NCBI RefSeq assembly: GCF_016411865.1
Contig: NZ_JAEKJA010000003.1
Location: forward strand, 372,001 to 436,000
Reading direction: 5' to 3'
DNA from: Acuticoccus mangrovi
Lineage (GTDB): Bacteria; Pseudomonadota; Alphaproteobacteria; Rhizobiales; Amorphaceae
DNA: 64,000 nucleotides
Part shown: in pieces, positions 35,749-45,267 of the stretch
Position numbering within the stretch: the stretch's first letter is position 1
How the letters are laid out: every line of letters starts with the position of its first letter
Made by a program: the position numbers and the translations under genes
Notes under the pieces: model-generated
Told to the model about the DNA's origin: nothing
Database searches by the model: none
The model's input: the letters and a program-made list of their open reading frames with translations, nothing else

Positions 35749-37290
35749 CTAGCGTGCGCCGGAGGTCTCGCCCTGTGTCTGCCCGTCGGGGGCTGCCGCC
35801 GCGGCTTCGGTCATGAAGGCGTCGAGCGCCGCCACCTCCGCCTCGCTCATCCGCAAGCCCAGCTTGGTGCGGCGCCAGACGACGTCCTCGGCCCGCATCG
35901 CCCACTCCTGATCCATCAGGTAGGCGACCTCGCTCTCGTAGAGATCGGCGCCGAAGTGGCGGCCGAGATCGCCGAGCCCCTTCGCGTCGCGCAGGATCTC
36001 CTGCGCCCGCAGGCCGTAGAGCCGCGCGAGGCGCTTCGCGAGAGCGGGATCGAGGAAGGGATGGGTCTCGCAAAGGTGCTGGTGCAGCGTCTCCGCCGCC
36101 GACACCGGCATGTGGCCGCCGGGCAGCGACGCCCCCTCGGTCCACGCCTCGCCCTTCACGCCGATCAGCTCGCCCACCTTCTCCACCGCCGCCTCGGCGA
36201 GCTTGCGATAGGTCGTGAGCTTGCCGCCGAACACGTTGAGAAGCGGCGCCTCGCCCGCCGTCCCGTCGGTGCGCAGCACGTAGTCGCGCGTCGCCTCTTG
36301 CGCCTTGGAGGCACCGTCGTCGTAGAGCGGGCGCACGCCGGAGAAGGTCCACACCACGTCCTCCACGCGGATCGGATGGCGGAAATAGGCGCTGGCGTTC
36401 TGCAGGAGATAGTCCCGCTCCTCGGCCGTGATGGTGGCGTCGGCCGGATCGCCCTCGAAGTCGCGGTCGGTGGTGCCGATGAGAACGAAATCGTCCTCGT
36501 AGGGGATCGCGAAGATGATCCGCGCGTCGGCGTTCTGGAAAATATAGGCCCGGTCGTGGTCGAAGGGCCGCTTGACGACGATGTGGCTGCCCTGAACGAG
36601 CCGCACATTGTGCGCGTCGGCGCGGCCGAACGAGCTCTTCAGCACCCGGTCGACCCACGGCCCGGCGGCGTTCACCACGAGCCGCGCCGTCCACTCCGAG
36701 CGGGCACCCGCCCCGTCGGTGAGGGTGAGGCCCCACCCCGCCCCCTCGCGCCGCATCGCCGTCACCTCGGTGCGCGGCAGCAGCGTCGCGCCGCGGTCGG
36801 CGGCATCGCGCGCGTTGAGCACCACGAGGCGCGCGTCGTCGACGCGGCAGTCGGAATATTCGAAACCCTTGGTGAAGGAGGGCTTCAGCGGCGCGCCCGC
36901 CTCGTCCCGCGTGAGGTCCAGCGTGCGCGTCGGCGGCAGCCGGTCCCGCCCGCCGATATTGTCGTAGAGGAAAAGGCCGAGGCGCAGGAGCCAGCTCGGG
37001 CGCAGGCCGCCGTGATGCGGCAGCACGAAGCGCAGCGGGCGGATGATGTGAGGCGCCATGCGCCACAGCACCTCGCGCTCGAGCAGCGCCTCGCGCACCA
37101 GGCGAAACTCGTAGTGCTCCAGATAGCGCAGGCCGCCGTGGATGAGCTTGGTGGACCAGGAGGACGTGCCGGAGGCGAAGTCGTTCATCTCCGCGAGGGC
37201 GACGCTGTAACCCCGGCCGACGAGATCACGCGCGATGCCGCACCCGTTGATGCCGCCGCCGATGATGAAGACGTCCACGTCGCGATCCAC
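35749..37290 (-). CDS. glpD: Glycerol-3-phosphate dehydrogenase (FAD, aerobic)
   Basis: 513 aa, normal for GlpD. It oxidises glycerol-3-phosphate to DHAP at the membrane, reducing quinone. The FAD dinucleotide fold is at the N-terminus (DVFIIGGGINGCGIARDL), followed by the GlpD motif TSSWSTKLIHGGLRYLE, LVNAAGPWVD, GVRPLYDDG, FGGKLTTYRKLAE and a C-terminal cap domain. The start is a GTG at 37290, chosen for the GGGGAGGGG SD 8 bases upstream; no ATG fits. The 88-bp gap to glpR holds operator-like boxes. It is followed by the tandem hairpins before glpS. Confidence 0.94.
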   Translation of the reverse strand: MDRDVDVFIIGGGINGCGIARDLVGRGYSVALAEMNDFASGTSSWSTKLIHGGLRYLEHYEFRLVREALLEREVLWRMAPHIIRPLRFVLPHHGGLRPSWLLRLGLFLYDNIGGRDRLPPTRTLDLTRDEAGAPLKPSFTKGFEYSDCRVDDARLVVLNARDAADRGATLLPRTEVTAMRREGAGWGLTLTDGAGARSEWTARLVVNAAGPWVDRVLKSSFGRADAHNVRLVQGSHIVVKRPFDHDRAYIFQNADARIIFAIPYEDDFVLIGTTDRDFEGDPADATITAEERDYLLQNASAYFRHPIRVEDVVWTFSGVRPLYDDGASKAQEATRDYVLRTDGTAGEAPLLNVFGGKLTTYRKLAEAAVEKVGELIGVKGEAWTEGASLPGGHMPVSAAETLHQHLCETHPFLDPALAKRLARLYGLRAQEILRDAKGLGDLGRHFGADLYESEVAYLMDQEWAMRAEDVVWRRTKLGLRMSEAEVAALDAFMTEAAAAAPDGQTQGETSGAR

Positions 37291-37328
37291 GACCGCAACC
37301 CCTCCCCGTTCTTTTCGGTGAGGCTCGC

Positions 37329-37355
37329 TCGAAAAGAACCGAATGTCAAACGAAA
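37329..37355 (-). promoter_or_regulatory. Possible GlpR operator between glpR and glpD
   Basis: AAACGAAA (37348-37355; TTTCGTTT on the coding strand) lies 10-20 bp from TCGAAAAGAA (37329-37338). DeoR-type regulators, including GlpR of E. coli, bind T/A-flanked TTCG/CGAA half sites. The same box recurs upstream of glpR (38184-38217). Assignment is by motif resemblance and position only. Confidence 0.35.
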
Positions 37356-37378
37356 GACATATGGGAAAAATCGCGCGC

Positions 37379-38167
37379 TCAGTCGGGACAGACTTCGTGC
37401 AGGCGCACCTCGTGGTCGCGGCAGACCCGCCGCAGCGGCTCGGGGCAACGATCGGTGACGAACGTGTCCATCTGGCTGAGATGCGCGATGCGCACCGGCG
37501 CGCCACGATCAAATTTCGAGCAGTCGGACACGAGGATCACGTGCCGCGCGTTCTCGATGATCGCCTGAGCAACTTTCACTTCCCGAAAATCGAAATCGAG
37601 AAGCGAGCCGTCCCGGTCGATGGCGGATACGCCGATCACCGCGTAGTCGACCTTGAACTGACGGATGAAATCGCCCGCCGCCTCACCGACGATGCCCCCG
37701 TCGGAGCCGCGCACCACCCCACCGGCGATCACCACCTCGAACTGCGGATAGAGCCGCATGCGGTTCGCGACGTTGATGTTGTTGGTGATGATCATCAGCG
37801 CGCCATGATGCACCAGCGCCTCGCTGACCGCCTCGGTGGTGGTGCCGATGTTGATGAAGAGGGACGCGTCGTCCGGGATCATCGCCGCCGCGGCCCGGCC
37901 GATGGCGGCCTTTTCCCCCGAGGCGATGAGGCGCCGCTTCTCATATTCCACGTTGGCGGTGCCCGACGGGCTGACCGCCCCGCCGTGGACCCGGGTCAGC
38001 AGGCGGCGGCCGGCAAGGTCGTTGAGGTCCTTGCGGATCGTCTGCGGCGTCACCCCGAAGTAGGCGGCGAGATCGTCCACCGTCACCCGCCCGTTCACTC
38101 TGGCGAGCCCGACGATCGCCTCCTGCCGAGCCGCCACGTCGACGGGGCGCCCCGCCGTATCGTTCAT
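37379..38167 (-). CDS. glpR: DeoR-family glycerol-3-phosphate regulon repressor
   Basis: 262 aa from ATG 38167 ([11 protein letters not shown]); ATG 38179 is also in frame but its SD would abut it. The N-terminal DeoR winged helix ([44 protein letters not shown]) is followed by the sugar-phosphate effector domain ([42 protein letters not shown]). It is first in the minus-strand operon ahead of glpD, the arrangement of rhizobial glycerol loci; glycerol-3-phosphate is the expected inducer. It is divergent from the fur-like gene. Confidence 0.92.
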   Translation of the reverse strand: MNDTAGRPVDVAARQEAIVGLARVNGRVTVDDLAAYFGVTPQTIRKDLNDLAGRRLLTRVHGGAVSPSGTANVEYEKRRLIASGEKAAIGRAAAAMIPDDASLFINIGTTTEAVSEALVHHGALMIITNNINVANRMRLYPQFEVVIAGGVVRGSDGGIVGEAAGDFIRQFKVDYAVIGVSAIDRDGSLLDFDFREVKVAQAIIENARHVILVSDCSKFDRGAPVRIAHLSQMDTFVTDRCPEPLRRVCRDHEVRLHEVCPD

Positions 38168-38183
38168 CGCCACGCGCATCCCC

Positions 38184-38217
38184 TTCGTTTCGAAAGATAA
38201 TAACCACAAAACGAAAA
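38184..38217 (-). promoter_or_regulatory. Possible GlpR autoregulatory operator/promoter
   Basis: An unusually A+T-rich block in this high-GC window with TTCGTTTCGAAAG (38184-38196) and AAAACGAAAA (38208-38217) flanking GATAATAACC. The CGTTT/AACGA half sites match the box near glpD. It lies directly upstream of glpR, where an autoregulated DeoR promoter is expected. Confidence 0.35.
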
Positions 38218-38406
38218 TGGCTGAACCGAATTTGTCGGCCGGCGACCGACACCGCTCGCGCGCCGTCGACGCATCGTGGAGCGGGCCCGCGGATGGCGCC
38301 GCCCGTCCCCGCCGCCGTCGCGGATTGCCATCGCGGTCGGCGAGTTGCTAACGACCGCGTTCGGGCGATTTGTCGAGTCCCCGCGAACCCGGTATTTTCC
38401 ATCGCC

Positions 38407-38835
38407 ATGACGCACACCGTCGCAACGGCCAAGAAACTGGAAGAGGCGCTGCGCGCCGATGGCGTGCGCATCACCCGCCAGCGGGCGGCCATCCTCAAGG
38501 TGCTGTCGGAAGCCGAGGACCATCCCGACGCGACCGAGCTGCATCGTCGCGCCCGCGACATCGACGAATCGGTGTCGCTCGCCACCGTCTACCGCACGCT
38601 GACGGCGCTCGAGGAGCAAGGCATCGTCCACCGCCACTCCTTCGAGGGAACGCCCGCCCGCTTCGAGACCGCGGACCTTCCCCACCACGACCACATCATC
38701 GACCTCGACACCGGCGAGGTGGTGGAGTTCCGCTCCGACAAGATCGAGCGCCTGCAGGCCGCCATCGCCGAAGAGCTCGGCTACGACGTCGTGCGCCACC
38801 GTCTCGAGCTCTACTGCCGCCGCAAGGACAAGTAA
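38407..38835 (+). CDS. fur: Fur family metal-responsive regulator (Fur/Mur type)
   Basis: 142 aa. Fur landmarks: [15 protein letters not shown] (N-terminal wing helix), [18 protein letters not shown] (recognition helix), [22 protein letters not shown] and [14 protein letters not shown]. The CxxC structural zinc motif of enterobacterial Fur is absent: Asp and Thr stand in place of the Cys pair in IIDLDTG. This is typical of alphaproteobacterial Fur/Mur proteins that respond to Mn or Fe. ATG 38407 gives the conserved short N-terminus. It is 135 bp upstream of the sugar ABC operon and likely an independent unit. Confidence 0.92.
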   Translation: MTHTVATAKKLEEALRADGVRITRQRAAILKVLSEAEDHPDATELHRRARDIDESVSLATVYRTLTALEEQGIVHRHSFEGTPARFETADLPHHDHIIDLDTGEVVEFRSDKIERLQAAIAEELGYDVVRHRLELYCRRKDK

Positions 38836-38970
38836 CCGCCGCTCGCTCTTGAGAAAGCGGGCCGTATTCAACGTGAAAGCGGTTTGATCACGCGGGGCGG
38901 TGTGCTACTCATCGCCGCATCAAGGCAGCGTTAGCCTGCCGGACAAGAAGAACATAGCTGGAGGAAATCG

Positions 38971-39996
38971 ATGACCGTTCGCGTCTCGTCGCTTGCGCTC
39001 GCCCTCATCACGGCCACCGCGCTCACCCCCCTCGCCGCTCTGGCCGACACGGCCGACAAGCGCATCGCCCTCTCCAACAACTACGCCGGCAACTCCTGGC
39101 GTCAGGCGATGCTGCAGTCGTGGGACAAGGTCACGAGCGCGGCCGTGCAAGACGGTGCCGTCGCCGCCGCCGATGCCTTCACCACCGCCGAGAACCAGGT
39201 GACGGAGCAGGCCGCCCAGATCCAGAACCTCATCCTGCAGGGCTACGACGCCATCGTCATCAACGCCGCCTCGCCCGAAGGCCTCAACGGCGCGGTGCAG
39301 GAGGCCTGCGACGCCGGTCTCACCGTGGTGTCCTTCGACGGCATCGTGACGGCCGACTGCGCCTGGCGCATCGCCGTCGACTTCAAGAAGATGGGCAAGG
39401 ACGAGGTCACCTACCTCGCCGAGAAGCTGCCCGACGGCGGCAACCTCCTCGAGATCCGCGGCCTCGCCGGCGTGTTCGTCGACGACGAGATCTCCGCCGG
39501 CATCCACGAGGGCGTCTCGGAGAACCCGCAGTTCAAGATCGTCGGCTCGGTGCATGGCGACTGGGCGCAGGACGTCGCCCAGAAGGCCGTCGCCGGCATC
39601 CTGCCGAGCCTTCCCGAAGTGGTCGGCGTCGTCACCCAAGGGGGCGACGGCTACGGCGCCGCCCAGGCCTTCAAGGCCGCCGGCCGCGACATGCCGATCA
39701 TCGTCATGGGCAACCGCCAGGACGAGCTCGCCTGGTGGAAGGAGCAGAAGGACGCCAACGGCTACGAGACGATGTCGGTCTCGATCGCCCCGGGCGTCTC
39801 CACCCTCGCCTTCTGGGTCGCCCAGCAGATCCTCGACGGCGCCGACGTGCCGAAGGACCTCACCGTGCCCTTCCTGCGCATCGACCAGGACAATCTGGAA
39901 GAAAACCTCGAGACCACCCAGAAGGGCGGCGTCGCCAACGTGGAATATGCGCTGGACGACGCCAAGAAGGTGATCGCCGAGGCGAAGGGCGACTAA
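38971..39996 (+). CDS. Sugar ABC transporter periplasmic binding protein (RbsB-type)
   Basis: 341 aa. Signal peptide ([18 protein letters not shown]). Type-I periplasmic binding fold of the Peripla_BP_4 group: [67 protein letters not shown] and [21 protein letters not shown]. It is first of a four-gene operon with one double ATPase and two permeases, the carbohydrate-uptake-type-2 arrangement. The sugar is unknown. GGAGGAAA precedes the ATG. Confidence 0.92.
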   Translation: MTVRVSSLALALITATALTPLAALADTADKRIALSNNYAGNSWRQAMLQSWDKVTSAAVQDGAVAAADAFTTAENQVTEQAAQIQNLILQGYDAIVINAASPEGLNGAVQEACDAGLTVVSFDGIVTADCAWRIAVDFKKMGKDEVTYLAEKLPDGGNLLEIRGLAGVFVDDEISAGIHEGVSENPQFKIVGSVHGDWAQDVAQKAVAGILPSLPEVVGVVTQGGDGYGAAQAFKAAGRDMPIIVMGNRQDELAWWKEQKDANGYETMSVSIAPGVSTLAFWVAQQILDGADVPKDLTVPFLRIDQDNLEENLETTQKGGVANVEYALDDAKKVIAEAKGD

Positions 39997-40004
39997 GGCC
40001 GCCC

Positions 40005-41486
40005 GTGAGCCTGCAGGAGGTCGACAGCGGGCCCGCGCCCGCCCTCGCGCCGGCGGCGGTTTCGCTCGCCGGCGTGGAGAAGCGCTTTGGTGCGGTGACG
40101 GCGCTCGCCGGCGTCTCGCTCGCCGTGCCGAAGGGGGCGTGCGTCGGCCTCGTCGGCCACAACGGGGCGGGCAAGTCCACCCTGATGAACGTGCTCGCCG
40201 GCACCCTTGCCCCCGACACCGGCAGCGTGGCGATCACCGGCCGCGACGTGACGGCCGGCTACGCCATCGCCACCGCCCGCGAGAACGGCGTGCGCTGCAT
40301 CTTCCAGGAAGGCTCGCTCTGCCCCAACCTCACGGTGGCCGAGAACGCCCGCATCGAGCACCCCTCGCTGACGGGCTTCTCCTGGCGCACCGACGCCGGC
40401 CGGCTGATCCGCCAGAAGCTCGACGAGATCTTCCCCGGCCACGGCATCCGGCCGGGCGCAATGGTGGCCGACCTGTCGATCGCCCGCCGGCAGATGGTGG
40501 AGATCGCCCGAGCCTTCACCGTGACCGCCTCGCCGGTCGACGTGGTGATCCTCGACGAGCCAACCTCCTCGCTCGATCAGACCATCGCCGAGCAGCTCCT
40601 CGCCCACATCCGCCGCTTCGTGGAGGCCGGCGGCAGCGCCATCTTCATCTCCCACCTCCTCGGCGAGGTGCTGGAGATCTCCGACCGCGTCGTGGTGATG
40701 CGCGACGGCAAGGTCGTCGCCGAGCGGCCCGCGCGCGACTTCGACCGCGACGGCCTCGTCGCCGCGATGGGCAGCGTCGCCGCCGCCGCGAGCGCGGCGC
40801 CCGCCGCCTCGCGCCGCACCGCCGCCCCGCGGGTCGACATCGACGCCGGCCGCGGCTCCACCGTGCGCCTCACCGCCCACACCGGAGAGATCGTCGGCCT
40901 CGCCGGCCTCGCCGGCCACGGCCAGACCGATGCCCTCCTCACCGTCTTCGACGGCGGTGGCGCGGGCGACCGCGTCGAGGGCGCGGTCGCCTTCATCGCC
41001 GGCGACCGGCAGACCGACGGCGCCTTTCCGCTCTGGTCGATCGCCGAGAATCTCGGCATCAGCTCGCTCGGTGCGCTGCGCCGAGGCCGCCTCATCTCCA
41101 CCGCCGCCGAGGACGCCCTCGCCGCGCGCTGGCGCGAGCGCATCGGCATCCGCACCCCCGACGTGTGGAACCCCCTCCTGTCGCTCTCCGGCGGCAACCA
41201 GCAGAAGGTGCTGTTCGCCCGCGCCCTCGCCTCCGACGCCGACATCATCCTGATGGACGACCCGATGCGCGGCGTCGACGTCGGCACCAAGCAGGAGGTC
41301 TACAAGATCCTGCGCGAGGAGGCGGACAAGGGGCGCACCTTCCTCTGGTACACCACCGAGATGGACGAGCTCCTGATCTGCGATCACGTCTACGTCTTCC
41401 GCGACCGCATGATCGTCGCCGACCTCGCCCGCGCCGACCTCACCGAGGAAGCGGTGATCCAAGCCTCCTTCCGTCACGACGCCTGA
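40005..41486 (+). CDS. Sugar ABC transporter double ATPase (RbsA/MglA-type)
   Basis: 493 aa from a GTG at 40005, 8 bp after the binding-protein stop. NBD1: Walker [10 protein letters not shown], signature region [14 protein letters not shown] (LSGGQ-like residues reduced), Walker [13 protein letters not shown], switch [12 protein letters not shown]2: no P-loop Lys (GLAGHGQTD), as is normal in this family, with intact LSGGNQQKV but Walker [12 protein letters not shown], where Asp replaces the usual catalytic Glu. Only NBD1 is expected to hydrolyse ATP efficiently. A poly-Ala linker ([13 protein letters not shown]) joins the halves. Confidence 0.92.
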   Translation: MSLQEVDSGPAPALAPAAVSLAGVEKRFGAVTALAGVSLAVPKGACVGLVGHNGAGKSTLMNVLAGTLAPDTGSVAITGRDVTAGYAIATARENGVRCIFQEGSLCPNLTVAENARIEHPSLTGFSWRTDAGRLIRQKLDEIFPGHGIRPGAMVADLSIARRQMVEIARAFTVTASPVDVVILDEPTSSLDQTIAEQLLAHIRRFVEAGGSAIFISHLLGEVLEISDRVVVMRDGKVVAERPARDFDRDGLVAAMGSVAAAASAAPAASRRTAAPRVDIDAGRGSTVRLTAHTGEIVGLAGLAGHGQTDALLTVFDGGGAGDRVEGAVAFIAGDRQTDGAFPLWSIAENLGISSLGALRRGRLISTAAEDALAARWRERIGIRTPDVWNPLLSLSGGNQQKVLFARALASDADIILMDDPMRGVDVGTKQEVYKILREEADKGRTFLWYTTEMDELLICDHVYVFRDRMIVADLARADLTEEAVIQASFRHDA

Positions 41487-41508
41487 TGCCCCACGCGCTT
41501 TCTCACCT

Positions 41509-41544
41509 CAACGAGCTGTCGCCCCCCAACGAGCTGTCGCCCCC
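41509..41544 (+). repeat. Two perfect 18-bp tandem repeats just before the first permease gene
   Basis: CAACGAGCTGTCGCCCCC occurs at 41509-41526 and 41527-41544, ending immediately before the ATG at 41545. The second copy therefore sits where a Shine-Dalgarno would be expected, and no good SD is visible, so the translation start may depend on coupling to the upstream gene. Confidence 0.8.
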
Positions 41545-42483
41545 ATGACGGGACCCGCCTTCGCCCGCCTCCTGCGCGGCGCGCTGCCCGCGCTGTCGCT
41601 CGCCCTCCTCCTCGGCGCGATCTTCTATCTGCAGCCCCGCACGATGAGCTATTTCGGGCTCAATCTGCTGCTCAATCTCGCCGTGCCGATCGCGCTCGCC
41701 ACCGTGGCGCAGATGCTGATTCTCACCGTCAACGACCTCGATCTGTCGATCGGCAGCTACGTCTCGCTGACCGCCTGCATCGCCGCCACCTGGCTGCGCG
41801 ACACGCCGCTCCTCGGCCTCCTGGCGCTCGGCGGCGGCGTCCTCGCCTACGGCGCGCTCGGCGCCCTCATCCATCTGCGCAACCTGCCCTCCATCGTCGT
41901 CACCCTCGGCATGAGCTTCGTGTGGCTCGGTCTCGCGATCCTCGTGCTGCCCACCCCCGGCGGCAAGGCGCCCGACATCGTGCGCGCGCTGATGACGTGG
42001 AAGCCGCCCTACGTGCCGTTTCCGATCATCGCCTGCGTCGTCATCGCCGCGCTCGCCCACGTGGCGCTGATGCGCTCGCCCTACGGCGCCGTGCTGCGCG
42101 GGGCGGGCGGCAACCCGCGGGCGGTGGCGCGGGCCGGCTGGTCGCTCCTGCGGGTCAAGGTGACGATGTACATGGCGGCGGGCTTCGTCGGCGCCCTCGC
42201 CGGCATCGCCCTCGTCGGCCTCACCACCTCGGCCGACGCCAACATCGCGCTGCGCTACACGCTGCTGTCGATCGCCGGCGCGATCCTCGGCGGGTCGGAG
42301 TTCGTGGGCGGGCGCGTGTCACCCATCGGCGCCGTCATCGGCGCCATCACGCTGACCCTCGCGGCCTCCTTCCTCTCCTTCCTGCGCCTCAATCCCGACT
42401 TCCAGATCGGCGCGCAGGGGGCGATCCTCATCCTGGTGCTGGCGCTCAGGGCGCTGATCGGACGCGCGGAGAAAGACCGATGA
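41545..42483 (+). CDS. Sugar ABC transporter permease 1 (RbsC-type)
   Basis: 312 aa with about nine hydrophobic segments. RbsC/BPD_transp_2 landmarks: NDLDLSIGSYVSLTACIAA, GALIHLRNLPSIVVTLGMSF, VLRGAGGNPRAVARAGWSL (coupling loop) and AGAILGGSEFVGGRVSPIGAV. It pairs with the following permease as a heterodimer. Its stop overlaps the next ATG (ATGA at 42480-42483). Confidence 0.9.
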   Translation: MTGPAFARLLRGALPALSLALLLGAIFYLQPRTMSYFGLNLLLNLAVPIALATVAQMLILTVNDLDLSIGSYVSLTACIAATWLRDTPLLGLLALGGGVLAYGALGALIHLRNLPSIVVTLGMSFVWLGLAILVLPTPGGKAPDIVRALMTWKPPYVPFPIIACVVIAALAHVALMRSPYGAVLRGAGGNPRAVARAGWSLLRVKVTMYMAAGFVGALAGIALVGLTTSADANIALRYTLLSIAGAILGGSEFVGGRVSPIGAVIGAITLTLAASFLSFLRLNPDFQIGAQGAILILVLALRALIGRAEKDR

Positions 42484-43430
42484 GCGCGATCGCCAAACTC
42501 GCCCGCCAGCCGTGGATCTTCGCCTTCGTGGCGGCGGTCGCGGTGTGGCTCGCCACCGCCGCCTTCACCCATGGCCAGGGCGCCGGCGGGGTGCTCTCGG
42601 TCGCCTTCACCTTCGCGACCTTCTTCGTCATCGTCGCCATCGGCCAGATGTTCGTCGTCACCCTCGGCCCCGGCAACGTCGACCTCTCGATCCCGGCCAC
42701 CATGACGCTCGCCGGCACCGTCTCCATGAAGATCATGGACGGGGCCAACTGGATGATCCTGCCGGGCTACCTGATCGCCGTCGCGGTGGGCCTCGTCGTC
42801 GGCCTCTTCAACGTGGCGCTGATCCGCCTCCTGCGGATCCCGCCGATCATCGCCACACTGTCGTCGAGCTTCGTGATCCAGTCGGCCGCCATCTGGTACA
42901 ATCGCGGCCTGCGGGTGAAGCCGCCCACGCTGCTCGCCGACTTCACCACCGCCAAGATCTTCGGCCTGCCGGTGCTCGCGATCATCGTCATCCTGATCGC
43001 CGCCGTGATGCACGTGGTGCTGACGCGCACCGTCTACGGGCGCACCGTCATCGCCATCGGCCAGAACGCCCGCGCCGCCCGCCTCGCCGGGCTCGACGTC
43101 GGCCGCGTGCGCCTCGCCACCTACGTGATGTGCGCCGTGTTCGCCGCCTCCTGCGGCTACGTGCTCGCCGGCTTCTCGGGCGGCGCGGCGCTCAACATGG
43201 GCCAGGAATATCTCCTCAGCTCCATTGCCGTGGTGGTGATCGGCGGCACGTCCGTGGCGGGCGGCTTCGCCAACGTGCCGGGCCTTTGGGGCGCCGCCCT
43301 CTTCCTGTTCCTGCTCGTGACGATGCTCAACACCTTCGGCCTCGGCGCCGGCGTCCGCCTCGTCCTCACCGGCCTCATCATCATCACCGTCATCGTCATC
43401 GCCGGCGGCTCCCGCGCCAACGCCCGCTGA
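42480..43430 (+). CDS. Sugar ABC transporter permease 2 (RbsC-type)
   Basis: 316 aa. Landmarks: GPGNVDLSIPATMTLAGTVS, VALIRLLRIPPIIATLSSSF, the coupling loop AIGQNARAARLAGLDVGRVRL, and VVVIGGTSVAGGFANVPGLWG. The last codons GCC CGC TGA are also the first part of the 15-bp minisatellite unit, which then continues for 57 copies. In this frame every unit contains the same TGA, so array growth or loss cannot extend the protein. Confidence 0.9.
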   Translation: MSAIAKLARQPWIFAFVAAVAVWLATAAFTHGQGAGGVLSVAFTFATFFVIVAIGQMFVVTLGPGNVDLSIPATMTLAGTVSMKIMDGANWMILPGYLIAVAVGLVVGLFNVALIRLLRIPPIIATLSSSFVIQSAAIWYNRGLRVKPPTLLADFTTAKIFGLPVLAIIVILIAAVMHVVLTRTVYGRTVIAIGQNARAARLAGLDVGRVRLATYVMCAVFAASCGYVLAGFSGGAALNMGQEYLLSSIAVVVIGGTSVAGGFANVPGLWGAALFLFLLVTMLNTFGLGAGVRLVLTGLIIITVIVIAGGSRANAR

Positions 43431-44280
43431 CCCGCCGCCCACTGACCTGGCGCCCGCTGACCCGGCGCCCGCTGACCCGGCGCCCGCTGACCCGGCGCCC
43501 GCTGACCCGGCGCCCGCTGACCCGGCGCCCGCTGACCCGGCGCCCGCTGACCCGGCGCCCGCTGACCCGGCGCCCGCTGACCCGGCGCCCGCTGACCCGG
43601 CGCCCGCTGACCCGGCGCCCGCTGACCCGGCGCCCGCTGACCCGGCGCCCGCTGACCCGGCGCCCGCTGACCCGGCGCCCGCTGACCCGGCGCCCGCTGA
43701 CCCGGCGCCCGCTGACCCGGCGCCCGCTGACCCGGCGCCCGCTGACCCGGCGCCCGCTGACCCGGCGCCCGCTGACCCGGCGCCCGCTGACCCGGCGCCC
43801 GCTGACCCGGCGCCCGCTGACCCGGCGCCCGCTGACCCGGCGCCCGCTGACCCGGCGCCCGCTGACCCGGCGCCCGCTGACCCGGCGCCCGCTGACCCGG
43901 CGCCCGCTGACCCGGCGCCCGCTGACCCGGCGCCCGCTGACCCGGCGCCCGCTGACCCGGCGCCCGCTGACCCGGCGCCCGCTGACCCGGCGCCCGCTGA
44001 CCCGGCGCCCGCTGACCCGGCGCCCGCTGACCCGGCGCCCGCTGACCCGGCGCCCGCTGACCCGGCGCCCGCTGACCCGGCGCCCGCTGACCCGGCGCCC
44101 GCTGACCCGGCGCCCGCTGACCCGGCGCCCGCTGACCCGGCGCCCGCTGACCCGGCGCCCGCTGACCCGGCGCCCGCTGACCCGGCGCCCGCTGACCCGG
44201 CGCCCGCTGACCCGGCGCCCGCTGACCCGGCGCCCGCTGACCCGGCGCCCGCTGACCCGGCGCCCGCTGACCCGGCGCTG
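43426..44280 (+). repeat. 57-copy 15-bp minisatellite (GCTGACCCGGCGCCC)
   Basis: The array is exactly 855 bp (57 x 15). Units 3-56, 54 in a row, are identical as given. Unit 1 has one substitution (CCCGCC), unit 2 has two (ACTGACCTGG) and unit 57 ends GCGCTG; variation is thus only at the edges, as in a recently expanded array. Unit 1 includes the stop codon of the upstream permease. Five of six frames are open through the array (ADPAP, LTRRP, GAGSA, APGQR, VSGRR), producing false long frames. The 952-bp gap 43431-44382 contains only this array, about 100 bp of flanking DNA and the pxpA ribosome site. Confidence 0.97.
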
Positions 44281-44382
44281 GCGAGACCCGCGGCGCGGAT
44301 GTCTCGCCGCACCGTGCCGCGGCTCCCTCCCCCATCGCGGTATCAATCCTGCATAATGCGGGCGCCGGCACGGAGGGATCGA

Positions 44383-45111
44383 ATGACGATTATCAATTGC
44401 GACATGGGGGAGAGCTTCGGGCTCTATCGCATGGGCGACGATGCGGCGCTGATGCCGCACATCTCGGTGGCCAACGTCGCCTGCGGCTTCCATGCCTCCG
44501 ACTTCAACCACATGCGCGCCACCTGCCAGCTCGCCAAGACGCACGGCGTCAAGGTCGGCGCCCACCCCTCGCTGCCCGACCTCCAGGGCTTCGGCCGCCG
44601 CGAGATGAAGATCGGCCGCGACGAGCTCACCAACTGCATCATCTACCAGGTCGGCGCGCTGCAAGGCTTCCTCAAGGCCGAGGGCATGGAGATGAGCCAC
44701 ATCAAGCCGCACGGCGCCCTCTACGGCATGGCCGCGCGCGACGAGGCGGTGGCCCACGCCGTCTGCGACGCCGCCGAGATCTTCGGCCTGCCCCTCATGG
44801 GCATGATCAACTCCTGCCACGAGCGCATCTACACCGCCCGCGGCATCCCCTTCATCGCCGAGTTCTACGCCGACCTCGACTATGGCGACGACGGCCTCGT
44901 CATCATCACCCGCGAGCACCCCGAGCTCGATCCCGCCGCCGCGGCCGCCGTCTGCGTGCGCGCGGTGACGGAGGGGCTCACCACCACCATTTCCGGCCGC
45001 GACATCCCGGTGCGTGCGGACGCCATCTGCGTCCATTCCGACACGCCCAACGCCGCCGCCATCGCCGCCGCGGTGAACGACGCGGTGACGCCCTGGCTCG
45101 ACGCCGCCTGA
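44383..45111 (+). CDS. pxpA: 5-oxoprolinase subunit PxpA (LamB/YcsF family)
   Basis: 242 aa. LamB/YcsF landmarks: IINCDMGESFGLY, SVANVACGFHASD, KVGAHPSLPDLQGFGRR, MSHIKPHGALYGMAARD and AEFYADLDYGDDG. PxpA acts with PxpB and PxpC in ATP-dependent cleavage of 5-oxoproline; neither partner is in the window, so the substrate of this copy is uncertain. The ATG at 44383 has GGAGGG 5 bases upstream. The gene starts 103 bp after the minisatellite, so read-through from the ABC operon would cross the array. Confidence 0.85.
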   Translation: MTIINCDMGESFGLYRMGDDAALMPHISVANVACGFHASDFNHMRATCQLAKTHGVKVGAHPSLPDLQGFGRREMKIGRDELTNCIIYQVGALQGFLKAEGMEMSHIKPHGALYGMAARDEAVAHAVCDAAEIFGLPLMGMINSCHERIYTARGIPFIAEFYADLDYGDDGLVIITREHPELDPAAAAAVCVRAVTEGLTTTISGRDIPVRADAICVHSDTPNAAAIAAAVNDAVTPWLDAA

Positions 45112-45267
45112 GCGGGCACCCCCAGCTCTTTTCGTCGAGAGGGCTTGATCGGACAGCCGCTTGGGAGGATGACGGAAAGGTTCGTCGCTGCGATCCTGAC
45201 CGAGCCCGGCGCCGCCGGACCGGCGGTCGGCCCGGTCACGCCGCGACCCCATCCCGAAGGAAGTCTC

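Noticed and set aside
43426-44280. CRISPR array or silk-like structural protein
   Set aside because: Units are contiguous with no spacers; no cas genes are near. A GAGSA silk-like frame lacks its own start and ribosome site.
45112-45267. BioR or BirA operator upstream of bioY
   Set aside because: No TTATCTATAA-like sequence was seen in the gap.
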